Below are positions 27,060 through 39,245 of a DNA stretch of 64,000 nt, in pieces. This DNA comes from Haliclystus octoradiatus. Lineage: Eukaryota; Cnidaria; Staurozoa; Stauromedusae; Haliclystidae. Every line of letters starts with the position of its first letter. The first letter of the stretch is position 1. The translations under genes and the position numbers were made by a program. The DNA is taken from NCBI GenBank assembly GCA_916610825.1, contig OU744450.1, forward strand, positions 806,001 to 870,000, written 5' to 3'. Below the pieces are notes generated by a model, which was given only the letters and a program-made list of their open reading frames with translations, searched no databases and was not told the DNA's origin.

Positions 27060-30022
27060 CCTGATCTCTTACGCATAAATCCCCTTCAGACTATAGTGAT
27101 GTTCAGACATCAATCAACTCAAAGGAACAAATGTAGAATCTGTGCATAGTTCTGTGTAATCTGGGACGGTTACCGGATGTCGGCAGTAGATTAACAAGCG
27201 GTAAAAAGGTTGACTTAACAACAGGAAACCGCTGACCAACTATGTGATTTGATAGTTCGATGCAGAGTAGTTATCTTTATTTGGGTCGTTAAAACCGTCT
27301 CCGATCATCGCTGATATGTGTAAAGAATGAATTGTGAATGTAAGTGGGACTTACAGTGTATCAGTTGTAGTATTTTGTCTTTGTAATATCATCAGTATTT
27401 TGATGGAAGGCGTGTGCAAATTGTTGATTAATACAGTAAGCCTATCAGTGGACGTATAGGCCTCGTACTATAGTACAAACGGTCAAATGAAAGTAGGGTC
27501 CGTGCCAGCCATATGAATGGAAAGCAAGGGTAGACGATAAAAACTTGATAAGTAGAAGTAGAAGCCTTCTTACGTAATTAATTTAGTATATAAAATGCAC
27601 TGAATCTAATTGCAAGATAAATGTATCATTCACAAGCAATCTGATGGCTCTTGCAAGGGTCATCAAAGGTGAGAGATGCACGTTCAAACATTTCAACAAT
27701 CTATTTGTCAAGATAAAAGAATGAATGATAGTGTTGATGTGTAATATTGTTTGACCTGACATGAGACCTCAATCAGGTGTTAAGAGTAAAATAAAATTAT
27801 ATTATGACCATTAACGGAAATGAAATCAAACAGTTTGAAGAGACACTGTGTCAATACGGATGTCATTAGATATTCGACGGATCTAGAAGAATAACTGTTT
27901 ACTTTGGACGTCTTCGGCGTATACCCTTACCAGCCAAATTTATTATCAAGCATAGGCTATCTAATGACTAATATTTGAATAATTGAATGATATTTTATAA
28001 TGAGCTTTATGCATTCATGATATTCTAGCTAGACCAACCATCAAAGGTTCTGTAATCTGTGTATAATAGGTCCACCACAATACATACATATCTATATAGG
28101 CTACACACCAGCCGCTACAGAGACTGAGGCGACGAAGTCCATTACAGTCACGTGAACAAACTTGATGACAATGATGTAAGCGTGTGGTAACCATGGTGGC
28201 AACAGTGTCAATTCCAGGTACAATGGATAATGATAAATGAGCTATCACAAAAATGGTCGCAGTAATAAGGCTTAAAGCATGATTAAATTCCATTCTGGAT
28301 TTGCAGATTGAGTACATTATGAATATATTATGGAATAACAATTAATCTATCATTGCATGAGGATTGCCATTAGGCCGCACCCGGGACCACACCCACCCAG
28401 TTGGGTACAGAACGTCTCATTAGTGTTTATTGCTATCCTTTCCCGTATGCTGTGTCTCTGCCGAGTAATAGACGATAATCAATCAACAGCGCAATCAACG
28501 GGCTAAGTCTTGGTGATCTATCGATATAAAATTCAAAGTTAAAAAGTCCCAAGTTTCAATTGTGCTAAAAATGTGTAATTCAAAAGTGTAATGGCAATGC
28601 AGTACTAAATTCGATCTCATAACATTTAAATATTCGACACAACGAAGTCAACTAACAATACAATCTTGATTCTGGTAATGGACGGCAATGACATGAAAAG
28701 TACACGGCGGTGAAGTTCAGCTAGCTACTGTATGCAAGATCCAACTGTCGTAGATTGCAATAATCAAGAATCAAGGCCGCGGCTTAGGGAAATATCAAGC
28801 ATGGACGATCAACAATAATACTGTAACAATTGTTATCTGCATTTTCCAAAATGCTCAAAGGCGCTTCACAATTATTAAAAACCACAAATTTTACTTACAA
28901 TTTTATATTTTTATTTTTTTGTAATTCTAATTAATTATGTCATGCTTTACTTTTAATTAAATTACATTAATGGACATACTTTCCTTAAACAATTTTCTTT
29001 AACTAACACCAACATCCACAGTTAAAAGGAAGCGGGGTGCTTACAGTTGCGTTCCCCATAAATTGAACCCCGCTTTATAGTATACAACACCCTCCGCCTC
29101 GGCAGCCCCTTGTCAAAATGTTTTGAAATGCAGATTAAAACAGTAATTACAGAATAATTACATTACATTCAATGAAATGTAGCTGTTTCTCAATAAACTA
29201 ATTAGACCAAGCTGAACAACTGTTTATTGATAATTACTCACCGCATGCTTGTTTAAGAACCGCTCCAATTTCGAAAACAAAGCTTAGCAACCATTGTAGA
29301 ACGACCAAATAAGGATAAACAAAAGATCTACGATATCAATCATCAAGGTGAAAGACAATATCACTTAAACATCAAATTTACCTCTCTGACAAAGTACACC
29401 AGTTGATCTACAGTTTCAATTTTTTGACTCTTGAGTTCATTTTGATTTGAATAACAACGATTTTGGATTCGGTCTCATTTCCATGTTCTAAAAACGAGTT
29501 CTATCCATAATGACCAGGATTTATTGTGAACATGTTCACTTGCCCTAGTCTTCCTCGATCCAGATGTTTATAGATGTTTATCAGAAAGATCACGAAACAA
29601 TAGGACCTTGTAGAGTTATGTCGCTCAGTATGTCAACATATTATTAGCAAGTTGTTCAGACCAATGTGGCCTATAACACAACAATAGTAATATGGATCTG
29701 CAATTCTAGCCGCTGTGTATGTGCTAGACAAAACCAAACTTCGTTTAATCAAACGTATTACCACATAATAGAGTCTGCTTGAGTATATCAATGCTTATAC
29801 GAACTTCAAATAGGATTTGTAATATTGTTTATCTATTGTGGAAGACCATTTTCTTTCAATGACGGCTGAATTATCATTTCATTGGCAAGCAAAAGATTAA
29901 TGCCTCCATGCGGAGATTGCGTTTAAAGATCTAACAATCCTGCAACACACAAGTCTCGTCTCCTTAGTTAAATATGGATTTAATCGACATATTCCTATCT
30001 CGGTGATTAAAACCCGATTAAA
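27060..30022. other. Intergenic region between divergent Tbx1/10 and AKAP10 genes
   Basis: About 3 kb containing the 5' flanks of both genes. No clear TATA box was identified for either. One short candidate gene for a secreted cysteine-rich peptide lies at 28015-28293 on the - strand. No other coding or repeat feature was recognised. Confidence 0.5.
28015..28293 (-). CDS. Candidate small secreted cysteine-rich protein (hypothetical)
   Basis: A 92-codon frame starting at the second in-frame Met (28291-28293). The first ~27 residues have signal-peptide character, with a long hydrophobic stretch (SLITATIFVIAHLSL). Downstream are five cysteines in about 22 residues with spacing C-x3-C-x3-C-x8-C-x3-C. 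Two possible GT donors lie just after the last Cys, so the real product could be spliced. I do not recognise a family. It may be a chance frame: it is short and has no support beyond composition and the leader. Confidence 0.28.
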   Translation of the reverse strand: MEFNHALSLITATIFVIAHLSLSIVPGIDTVATMVTTRLHHCHQVCSRDCNGLRRLSLCSGWCVAYIDMYVLWWTYYTQITEPLMVGLARIS

Positions 30023-33000
30023 ATGGATAGCAAACGGAATAGTAGTCTGCAAGTACCTAGGAGAAATCGTGTTTCCTTCTTTCGTCGCGAAAAGTCGAAA
30101 GAAGACAGCAATACCTCAAAACAAGACCTTAAGGAGAGAAACCACTCTCGGAGAAACAGAAGCGAAACTATCGACGGTATGATAATATGATTAAATGGAC
30201 CTTTCTTTCTTATGATCTTATGATGATACTAGTTACAATTTCTGGTCTTTAAATCTCGAGCCTACATTAATCTAACAGTCATCCAGCTAGATTATGTGAC
30301 CCTTGCATAGAAAAAAGCAAATAGGGCCTACTCACGTTTGAATAAAACATGTCCTAATGACCGCTTGTAAATTACTGCCCCTGAAACAATTAACTTCTTC
30401 TGCTCACAATCTATTGGAAAATAACTAAGGCACTACGAATTTGTCCGAGCTACCCCCTCCCCCTACATTGCGGCCTTGTGGGGACGAAACGTTCCTATAA
30501 TGTGACTGCCTATACTCTACTACTACTACTACCCCAGATTGAAAATATTGCAATTTGCGCGTCTGAGATTTAATGACGTTTAGTTGAAATCCTACGTAGG
30601 AAAATCTGCTGCGCGCCTGAGATCTCAGGCACGCACAACAAACTTTTCAGTCTGGCACTACCCTTCCCATCCTATAGCATCCATAAAGGTATGGACAAAT
30701 AAAAATTTGCGCCACACTATTTTTTTACATAAGATTCTCCAAATAAACCATCACCTTTTCTTGCTCATGAATTCTGAGCCGTGAATTAATTTTGATTGTT
30801 GATTTTGATTATGTATGCATGTACTGTATTGTTAAAATGTAGGGATTGTAGGCCTATCCTCTATCTATCTATCCAGACATCACATGAATGCATTACAATA
30901 TCAATTTCAGAATTCAATAATGGAGAACTTGACCTCAAGGGATTGCTTGACAAGCACAAAACACCACTGAAGGTAATCCCATCAATGAGCATTCCTACTT
31001 AATTTGTCTTTGATTTTAGAAATATGTCAAATTTGCCATGACAGACGACAGAGACTGTCTTATGTTGTCATCTTCTAGATGGAGATTAATAATCTATCCA
31101 ATTTTTGGTGGGGTGGCGTCATTCCCTTACTATATATTTTCCAGTTGAGCGTCATTCCCTTAGGCTACTATTGTTATGAAAAATGAAGTTCAATGTTTTC
31201 CTGCTGATTACTGTGTTTTGATGGGGTGGTGTCGCTCCCTTAGGCCTACTATATATTTTCCAGTTGAGCGTCATTCCCTTACTATTATTATGAAAAATGA
31301 AGTTCAATGTTTTCCTGCTGATTACTGTGTTTTGATGGGGTGGCGTCGCTCCCTTAGGCCTACTATATATTTTCCAGTTGAGCGTCATTCCCTTACTATT
31401 ATTATGAAAAATGAAGTTCAATGTTTTCCTGCTGATTACTGTGTTTTGATGGGGTGGCATTACTCCCTTAGACCTACTATATATTTTCCAGTTGAGCGTC
31501 ATTCCCTTACTATTGTTATGAAAAATGAAGTTCAATGTTTTCCTGCTGATTACTGTGTTTTGATGGGGTGGCGTCGTTCCCTTAGGCCTACTATATATTT
31601 TCCAGTTGAGCGTCATTCCCTTAGGCTACTATTGTTATGAAAAATGAAGTTCAATGTTTTCCTGCTGATTACTGTGTTTTGATGGGGTGGCGTCGTTCCC
31701 TTAGGCCTACTATATATTTTCCAGTTGAACGTCATTCCCTTACTATTATTATGAAAAATGAAGTTCAATGTTTTCCTGCTGATTACTGTGTTTTGATGGG
31801 GTGGCATTGCTCCCTTAGACCTACTATATATTTTCCAGTTGAGCGTCATTCCCTTACTATTATTATGAAAAATGAAGTTCAATGTTTTCCTGCTGATTAC
31901 TGTGTTTTGATGGGGTGGCGTTGCTCCCTTAGGCCTACTATATATTTTCCAGTTGAGCGTCATTCCCTTACTATTATTATGAAAAATGAAGTTCAATGTT
32001 TTCCTGCTGATTACTGTGTTTTGATGGGGTGGCGTCGCTCCCTTAGACCTACTATATATTTTCCAGTTGAGCGTCATTCCCTTACTATTGTTATGAAAAA
32101 TGAAGTTCAATGTTTTCCTGCTGATTACTGTGTTTTGATGGGGTGGCGTCGTTCCCTTAGGCCTACTATATATTTTCCAGTTGAGCGTCATTCCCTTACT
32201 ATTGTTATGAAAAATGAAGTTCAATGTTTTCCTGCTGATTATTGTGTTTTGATGGGGTGGCGTCGCTCCCTTAGGCCTACTATATATTTTCCAGTTGAGC
32301 GTCATTCCCTTACTATTGTTATGAAAAATGAAGTTCAATGTTTTCCTGCTGATTACTGTGTTTTGATGGGGTGGCGTCGCTCCCTTAGGCCTACTATATA
32401 TTTTCCAGTTGAGCGTCATTCCCTTACTATTATTATGAAAAATGAAGTTCAATGTTTTCCTGCTGATTACTGTGTTTTGATGGGGTGGTGTCGCTCCCTT
32501 AGGCCTACTATATATTTTCCAGTTGAGCGTCATTCCCTTAGGCTACTATTGTTATGAAAAATGAAGTTCAATGTTTTCCTGCTGATTACTGTGTTTTGAT
32601 GGGGTGGCGTCGCTCCCTTAGACCTACTATATATTTTCCAGTTGAGCGTCATTCCCTTACTATTGTTATGAAAAATGAAGTTCAATGTTTTCCTGCTGAT
32701 TACTGTGTTTTGATGGGGTGGCGTCGCTCCCTTAGGCCTACTATATATTTTCCAGTTGAGCGTCATTCCCTTACTATTGTTATGAAAAATGAAGTTCAAT
32801 GTTTTCCTGCTGATTACTGTGTTTTGATGGGGTGGCGTCGCTCCCTTAGGCCTACTATATATTTTCCAGTTGAGCGTCATTCCCTTACTATTGTTATGAA
32901 AAGTGAAGTTCAATGTTTTCCTGCTGATTGTCAAGTTTTCGCTAGTTAAAATTATTTTAAAGGGGCATTATTGACCGATGATAATTGTTTTGAAAAAAAT

Positions 33001-36000
33001 ACATTTTTTTCAAAACCTCATTTTCAAACACCAGTTGCAATGAAACCTGGCAACCGGAATATATCACGAGAAGTGTTTCGAAGGCAGTAAAACTACAAAG
33101 AAGTGTTTTGTGATTTGCTAAGACCGTTTACCAAATATGCAATATGGAATATAGCATTTTGTTAAAAGAAAGCATAATGTAGATAATTGTGCGCATTTGA
33201 TACTGTTTTTTTTTTGTTTACAAATCTATGAATGTGATATTTCTTGCAAAAAAGAAACATTTCGAATCTAGCTTCAATTTGCCAACATCAAATCAACGGC
33301 TTATATTTCTGTATTTCAATTACACTGACATTACTGAACCTTGATCGATACAAAATAAAAAAATCATATGTGATTTCTTGGTGTTTGGATATTATGTTTT
33401 GCTACGAAATTGATTCCAACTGAATTTAATTAATAACTGTTGCCCAGTCATTCGTTTTTCTGCGTTTTGTACCGCAATGTTTTTGGCGAGAAATATTCTG
33501 ATAAAATTTCAGACTTGTTTGCTTGGAATGATGATTTTGAGGACATATATATCTGTCGTATTTGAAACCCTGATTGTCATCATCTTTATATTCAACTTGT
33601 ATTGCTTTGCTTGTGTATTTCAAAAAATGTTACAATTTTAGAAGTTGCGTTTCAGAATTCACGACTCAAATATCATCAACTCACTGAAATAACATGAATT
33701 TAATCAAAAAGCTACGAGATCAGATTTCAAAAAATTCCATACAAAGTCTGCCGATTTTGTTTGACCCTTTAAATTTAGCTGAAAATGAAATATTTTAATT
33801 GGGACTGTAACCATTCAACTGCCCCTTCCCCCTGCTAATAAAATCCCGAAAACATCACTGGATCTAAATAGATCAATTATCGTCATCATCATCATCATGG
33901 ATCTTTTAAAATCTTTGTTAGAAGTTTGGAGTCTTGATTTCTGTTCTGTTCTTTGATTGTTTGCTATTAGTAGGCCTAAAGTAGATTCAAGATAAAACAG
34001 AGTTGAAAAAGTTACAAACGATATACAACAACAAAATCTTGACCAATGTGGCTGACTAGTAGATTATTGTCATAGACTGTTTGGATAAACGTTTGTTTGC
34101 TCATAACATGGCATATTTGTGTTTCTTCCTTTGTAGCCTAAAGAATCTGACAAGCAGACATCAAGGCTCATCCCCATCCTATCAGCTGCTTTACAGAATA
34201 GCGCATGTCTTGCCTATTTCATTGAATACCTACAGCTAAAGTTAGCAAAAAGTATTCTTGATTTCTGGTTAGCTGTAGAATCATTCAAAGCTGTTGCCAA
34301 ACAGAGGATAAAACATAAATCCTTTACATCAACTAACCCTAAAGACCGTGCATTGCAACTCAAATCATCACTGGAATTGGAGATGACATGTACAGATCTA
34401 GAGGCGTTATGCATGTCAAAGAAAGATAGATCTGGCTCATCAGATAGAATAACAAAAAAGGGGGTTCAACGCGGGACCAGAAATGGGAATCATTTGACAC
34501 AGATCCAATTCCGTGATGAGTGGCGTCCTTTTAACACAGATGTGTCAGAAAGATTACAGACAGAACCAAAACAAAATACCAAATCTGATGAAAAAACCAA
34601 AGAAGAACCTACGGTTAAGACTGGTATGACTGGACATATATTATAATATACAATCAACTCTGTTTATATCCCTACATAATTAAGATATTATCTAATTTCC
34701 ACTTTCTGTACGTCCTCTCGTGTTTTACCTCTCCTAATATCCCGCATTGTCACCCTATCATCTGCACCGGAGAGGGGAATCTAAGCAAGTTTCATATCCA
34801 ACTGTATTATCAATTATATGCCTTCCTTTATAAGTTTAGCTAGCCTCCGCTCATACCTAAATCTTTTTTTGATAATTATTGTTAATTGTAATAAATATTT
34901 GTCAATTATCAGGTGTTCTTGGTGATGCTGTTGGTATTTACGAGCGTTTTCTATCTCTTGATGCCCCTTTTGCAGTCACATTGCCGATTGGGGTGAGGCA
35001 GAAAACTGAAGGTAACTAGTTAACAACTTATTTGAATATGCATTTGACAATCAATATGGTGTTTGATTTGTATTTATCCTTTGATAACACAATGTTGATG
35101 GCTTGTATTTGTTTTTTTATAAAGAAATCCTTTGTGAAAATCCAGACGACGTTGACCCAGATTGTTTTGCTGCTGCACAGACGCATGCTTTCTTGGAGCT
35201 AGAAAAGTAAGATTCCTGTTTTCTTCAATAAAAATGCTCACGAAATGTTGCGAGTGTTCAACTTGCTACTTGTGTTCTATCCCAGTTTAAGTGTTCTAAT
35301 TTATTTTTTCAAATATTTTAAGTTGAATACTATTTGAATACTAGTTTAATAGTAAAATAGTTGAAGTTTCTTTCATTTTTGCATATGTGTGTGTGTGTTG
35401 ATCTGAATGTACAGAGAAGGTTTTTTTGTAAAGCCTTGTGAGACTAAAAGCTTGATTCCAAGCAAACAATAGTTTTTGAGTTCAATCCTGTCATCCTCTA
35501 TCCCTTCAAGCTGCTGTGTACACTCATGGAAGCAACTCATGTCCAACAGGCCTTAATTAACCAAACATCTCATTAACTTCAGAAAGTGCATCAATCAGCA
35601 AGCACATATTGACATTTTGTTATTGATATTCTTTGTTTTAAAAACTTGATGATGATGATGATGATTATGCTCGTTTTCAGGCATTATTCAAAGTTTCTAT
35701 GTTCTAGTCTCGGTCGTAAATTCCAAATGAATGTGATTCACACAAACACAATCACATTAATGGATATTGTATATGACACAATGGCACTGTTCTATTTTAC
35801 AGAGGTGAGACAAAATATATTATGGAAATCGAAAGTGTTCCAATGATGTGAACAAATTGTTACCTTAATATTTGCCCATGTTTTATTTAATCAACAAACA
35901 TTGTGAGTTGTGACCTTTTTGAGGTGGTTGATTTGCTGATTGAGTACTTTGATAGGAATTTCCAACTGGTAGAACCAGTGTAACCTGTTTAAATGCAATT

Positions 36001-39000
36001 TGAATTTATAAGTGAAATTCCAACTTATCTGCAACCTAGCTTTGAAACCCTCAATGTATTTAGTTGTCGATTCCCTGCCTGTTTATTAATTTTGGAATAA
36101 TGCAATGAAAATCATTGTCAATTTCAAGTTGAGTGGGTTAGACATACAGTGAGACCATGTAAGAGTCAACCAGCTATTAGCTGTATTACAGTAGTATTGA
36201 TTATAGTGGCCACTTCGCTGGCATTGGATAGTATTCGAGGGGGAGATAAAATAGAGGAAATTCCAGGACCTTGACTGAGAGTCTCTTATCCCGTATCCCA
36301 AATTCAGATGGAAGAATTTGAAATTGTATTTAAATATATAATCAGAACAAAAATCAGTTGTTGTATTTCTTTGAAGGGTAAGTCTGAACAATAGTTAATG
36401 TTAAATGTATAAATCAACCCTTTCTATAAAGACCATATGTGTATAGTAAAGTAAGTAATGTAGATGGTGTCGCCCTACCGAAGGCTCCCGTACCATTCCT
36501 CTTTTTTCGCTGAGAGCAATGATTTTAGACGCTCTTTGTTGATCTCAGCCGCGACACTGCAGATCAATTTCAACAGATTTCATGGCAGACAGGTCTCGAT
36601 TGTCAATGCGCAACGATGCGCCACAGCTACTCGCAATGCAATTCCCTCTGGGCCATTCCATCCGCCATCCTCAGATGGTACTCATTTGATGTTTCGGATA
36701 AAGTCAAGGCTGAGTTGACCTTCGGGGGATTTGAACCACAGTTGATCAGATATAATCCGATCTGTAGTTCGGCTGCTCTGCCATCTGAGCTAATCCTCCT
36801 TATGTATAGTGGTCAACTTATTCTTTGGTGGATGTTATATGCAGGTTTTCATTTGCAGTAATACTGTAGCTTCTGATTAATCCTTATGTGTGTATCATTT
36901 TATTATGAGTTGTAGACTGTAGTTTTATAATTTCAGTTCATGGAAATACAAGGTGGACATTCTATACTTGAATTTTGGCTTACTGTTGAGAATTTTGAAA
37001 GAGAATTGGAAAAAAGGTTGACAAATGGTCTTTATGATTTAGATGAGTGTCTAGAAGACGCAATGACAATCTATGGAAAGTATGTTGTTTTAATAAGTAC
37101 AAACCTAGTAGGTATCATTTATGAAATCATGTTGAGTTTTGACCCCTGGCCTCTGCTAATCGTTTTAAACTTAATGTCAAATCCAGCTCCTACATGATTT
37201 AGTCTTCCTTGTCTAAATACATTCCTTGTTAATTAGCTGCTGTCTATATTATTCATCCACCCTTTCAAGCTATCAGTGCTATAAACGTTTGAGGGTATAA
37301 AAGAGTAGCATAGTACCGTCAAGGCCCGACAAACGTACGAATCGTAGATTCCGTAAGGTTAAAGCAAATTCAGAATAAAATTGAAATTTTTAATGATTTA
37401 TTGGTCAAACATCAACAACAAAATTCGTAAGAAAATGTTGAAATGCTTCTTGGATTCCAGACGGCTGAACCTTTACGTTGATTGCGGGCAATTGGACATA
37501 TTGATTAATCTACCTGTTTGTATCCTATTTGGAGTTGAGATATATCGCCTGATGATCGCCTTCTGATGTGAAACTTGAACTAGCGTAATTCTAGCAAGTT
37601 TCATTTTTGACTCTCATTCTATTGTATCCTATTTAACTTGGTATTGTACTCTTGGATTTTTCAAATATATTTTTTTCATAGACCTATATGTTTCTTTATT
37701 CATTTCATTTTATATGACGCCTTCTATAAACTTGATTATTCGATTATTTTTATTTTAGATACTTTTCAATGCGATCAAGTTCTCGTCTCATTGTCGATGA
37801 TAAGCTTCGTATTGTACTTGAAAACAATATTTGCCGTGACGATGGTCCGCAACCAAATTGTTTCTGTATTCCAATGGCGTATGCATGGACAGCATTAAGA
37901 GAGGTTAGTTTTATAAATGATAAAGTTTAACCCGCTTAAGTGCAAGTCAAAATTGTCAACGGTTTTCATTGCAGTTACCCAAATTTTCACTTATCCGAAA
38001 TTGTTTAACAAAGAAATAACTACAAAATAGTCAATAGAGTTTTATATTAGCGGGGATTTCACTTATCCAAATGACATAAGCGGGTAACAGTGTATAAACA
38101 AAATTATATTGGGATTTGAATATACTTCAAATTGCCAGCAGCAAACTATAGCTGACTTATAAAAGACGTACTTTTCTATTGTAGATGAATGACATTATCA
38201 TCTTTTATTTTCCATGTATGACAATTTGTTATCACCTTTTATCGCATGTCATGTGCTCATTTATTGATTTAATACAATCTACTGTAGCTCAGTCAGATTG
38301 ACCACTATAGACAGGTGACATTGATTTTACTTGAAAACATATGCAGATTTTATCTTCCGGTTTTCCCTGAAATATAAGGCAAAAGTCCATGGAAAACTCT
38401 GAGGGAGCTTATATGATCTGCTACATGAAGTGCAAGATGATGAATATTTACATTGAGTTGTGCTACCACATGCCTGTAGTGGTCACTCTAGCAATGTCTA
38501 AAATGGTAGACTATTTCCTGTTGAATCAATCCTGTATATAAAGCCACCTGCATATAATGATGAATTTACCTACCTCTCGTAACTAGCTGCTATTTATGGG
38601 TTTCACTGTGCTCAGAACAGCACCAGTACCAAAGTTACATAAAGTAACATACTAACTTGCTTTAGCATTACTCTAAAATTGCAGACTGTATTCATGCATG
38701 CTGTATCATATATATTTTTCGTTTACTCTAGATATATTTTCCACGATTTGTCAAGTCTGAAATATATGCCCGATATCAGAAAGATTTAGAAAGAGGCTCA
38801 GAAGGTCTGCTTGATGATAATGACAGTGTGACATCATCTGAAGCAACTGCGTCTATCAATGCCGTCATGACAGAAAGTGCATCTCAGTGGGATCTTCTGG
38901 ACATGGATTCTGAGGCAATTTGGCAACGTGGCGGCACAGGGTAAGAAATGGTATCATTGATGCAGGGCTGTAGTTAATCACAGCGTAGACAACACTGAAT

Positions 39001-39212
39001 TTCCTTCAATGGTCAGGGTACGACAAAAGTGCTGGACCCCTCCAATCCTAGATTCCAGAAAATTAATACAACTTGATGAAACCAGAAGAAAATTGATGTT
39101 TTAATAAATTATATGCTGTACTCCATAAAAAAATTGTTTTATTTTTTATTGACGTTTTTTATATAGACAGCGCTTTAGAATATTTATAGTTTTAGTACCC
39201 TCTAAACTGATG

Positions 39213-39245
<33 letters not shown>

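Noticed and set aside
31107-32931. CRISPR-like regular repeat spacing
   Set aside because: The units abut with no unique spacers, each unit is 114 bp, and the context is a eukaryotic intron; it is a minisatellite.
31152-32949. Long open frames on both strands (up to 306 codons) of a repetitive 38-residue protein
   Set aside because: They are by-products of a 114-bp (3 x 38) tandem repeat within an AKAP10 intron. Both strands are equally open, and 5-bp insertions break the frame between blocks.
36464-36861. Short open frames at 36464-36861 and 40158-40358
   Set aside because: They lie within the two SINE copies and are simply the same repeat read through.
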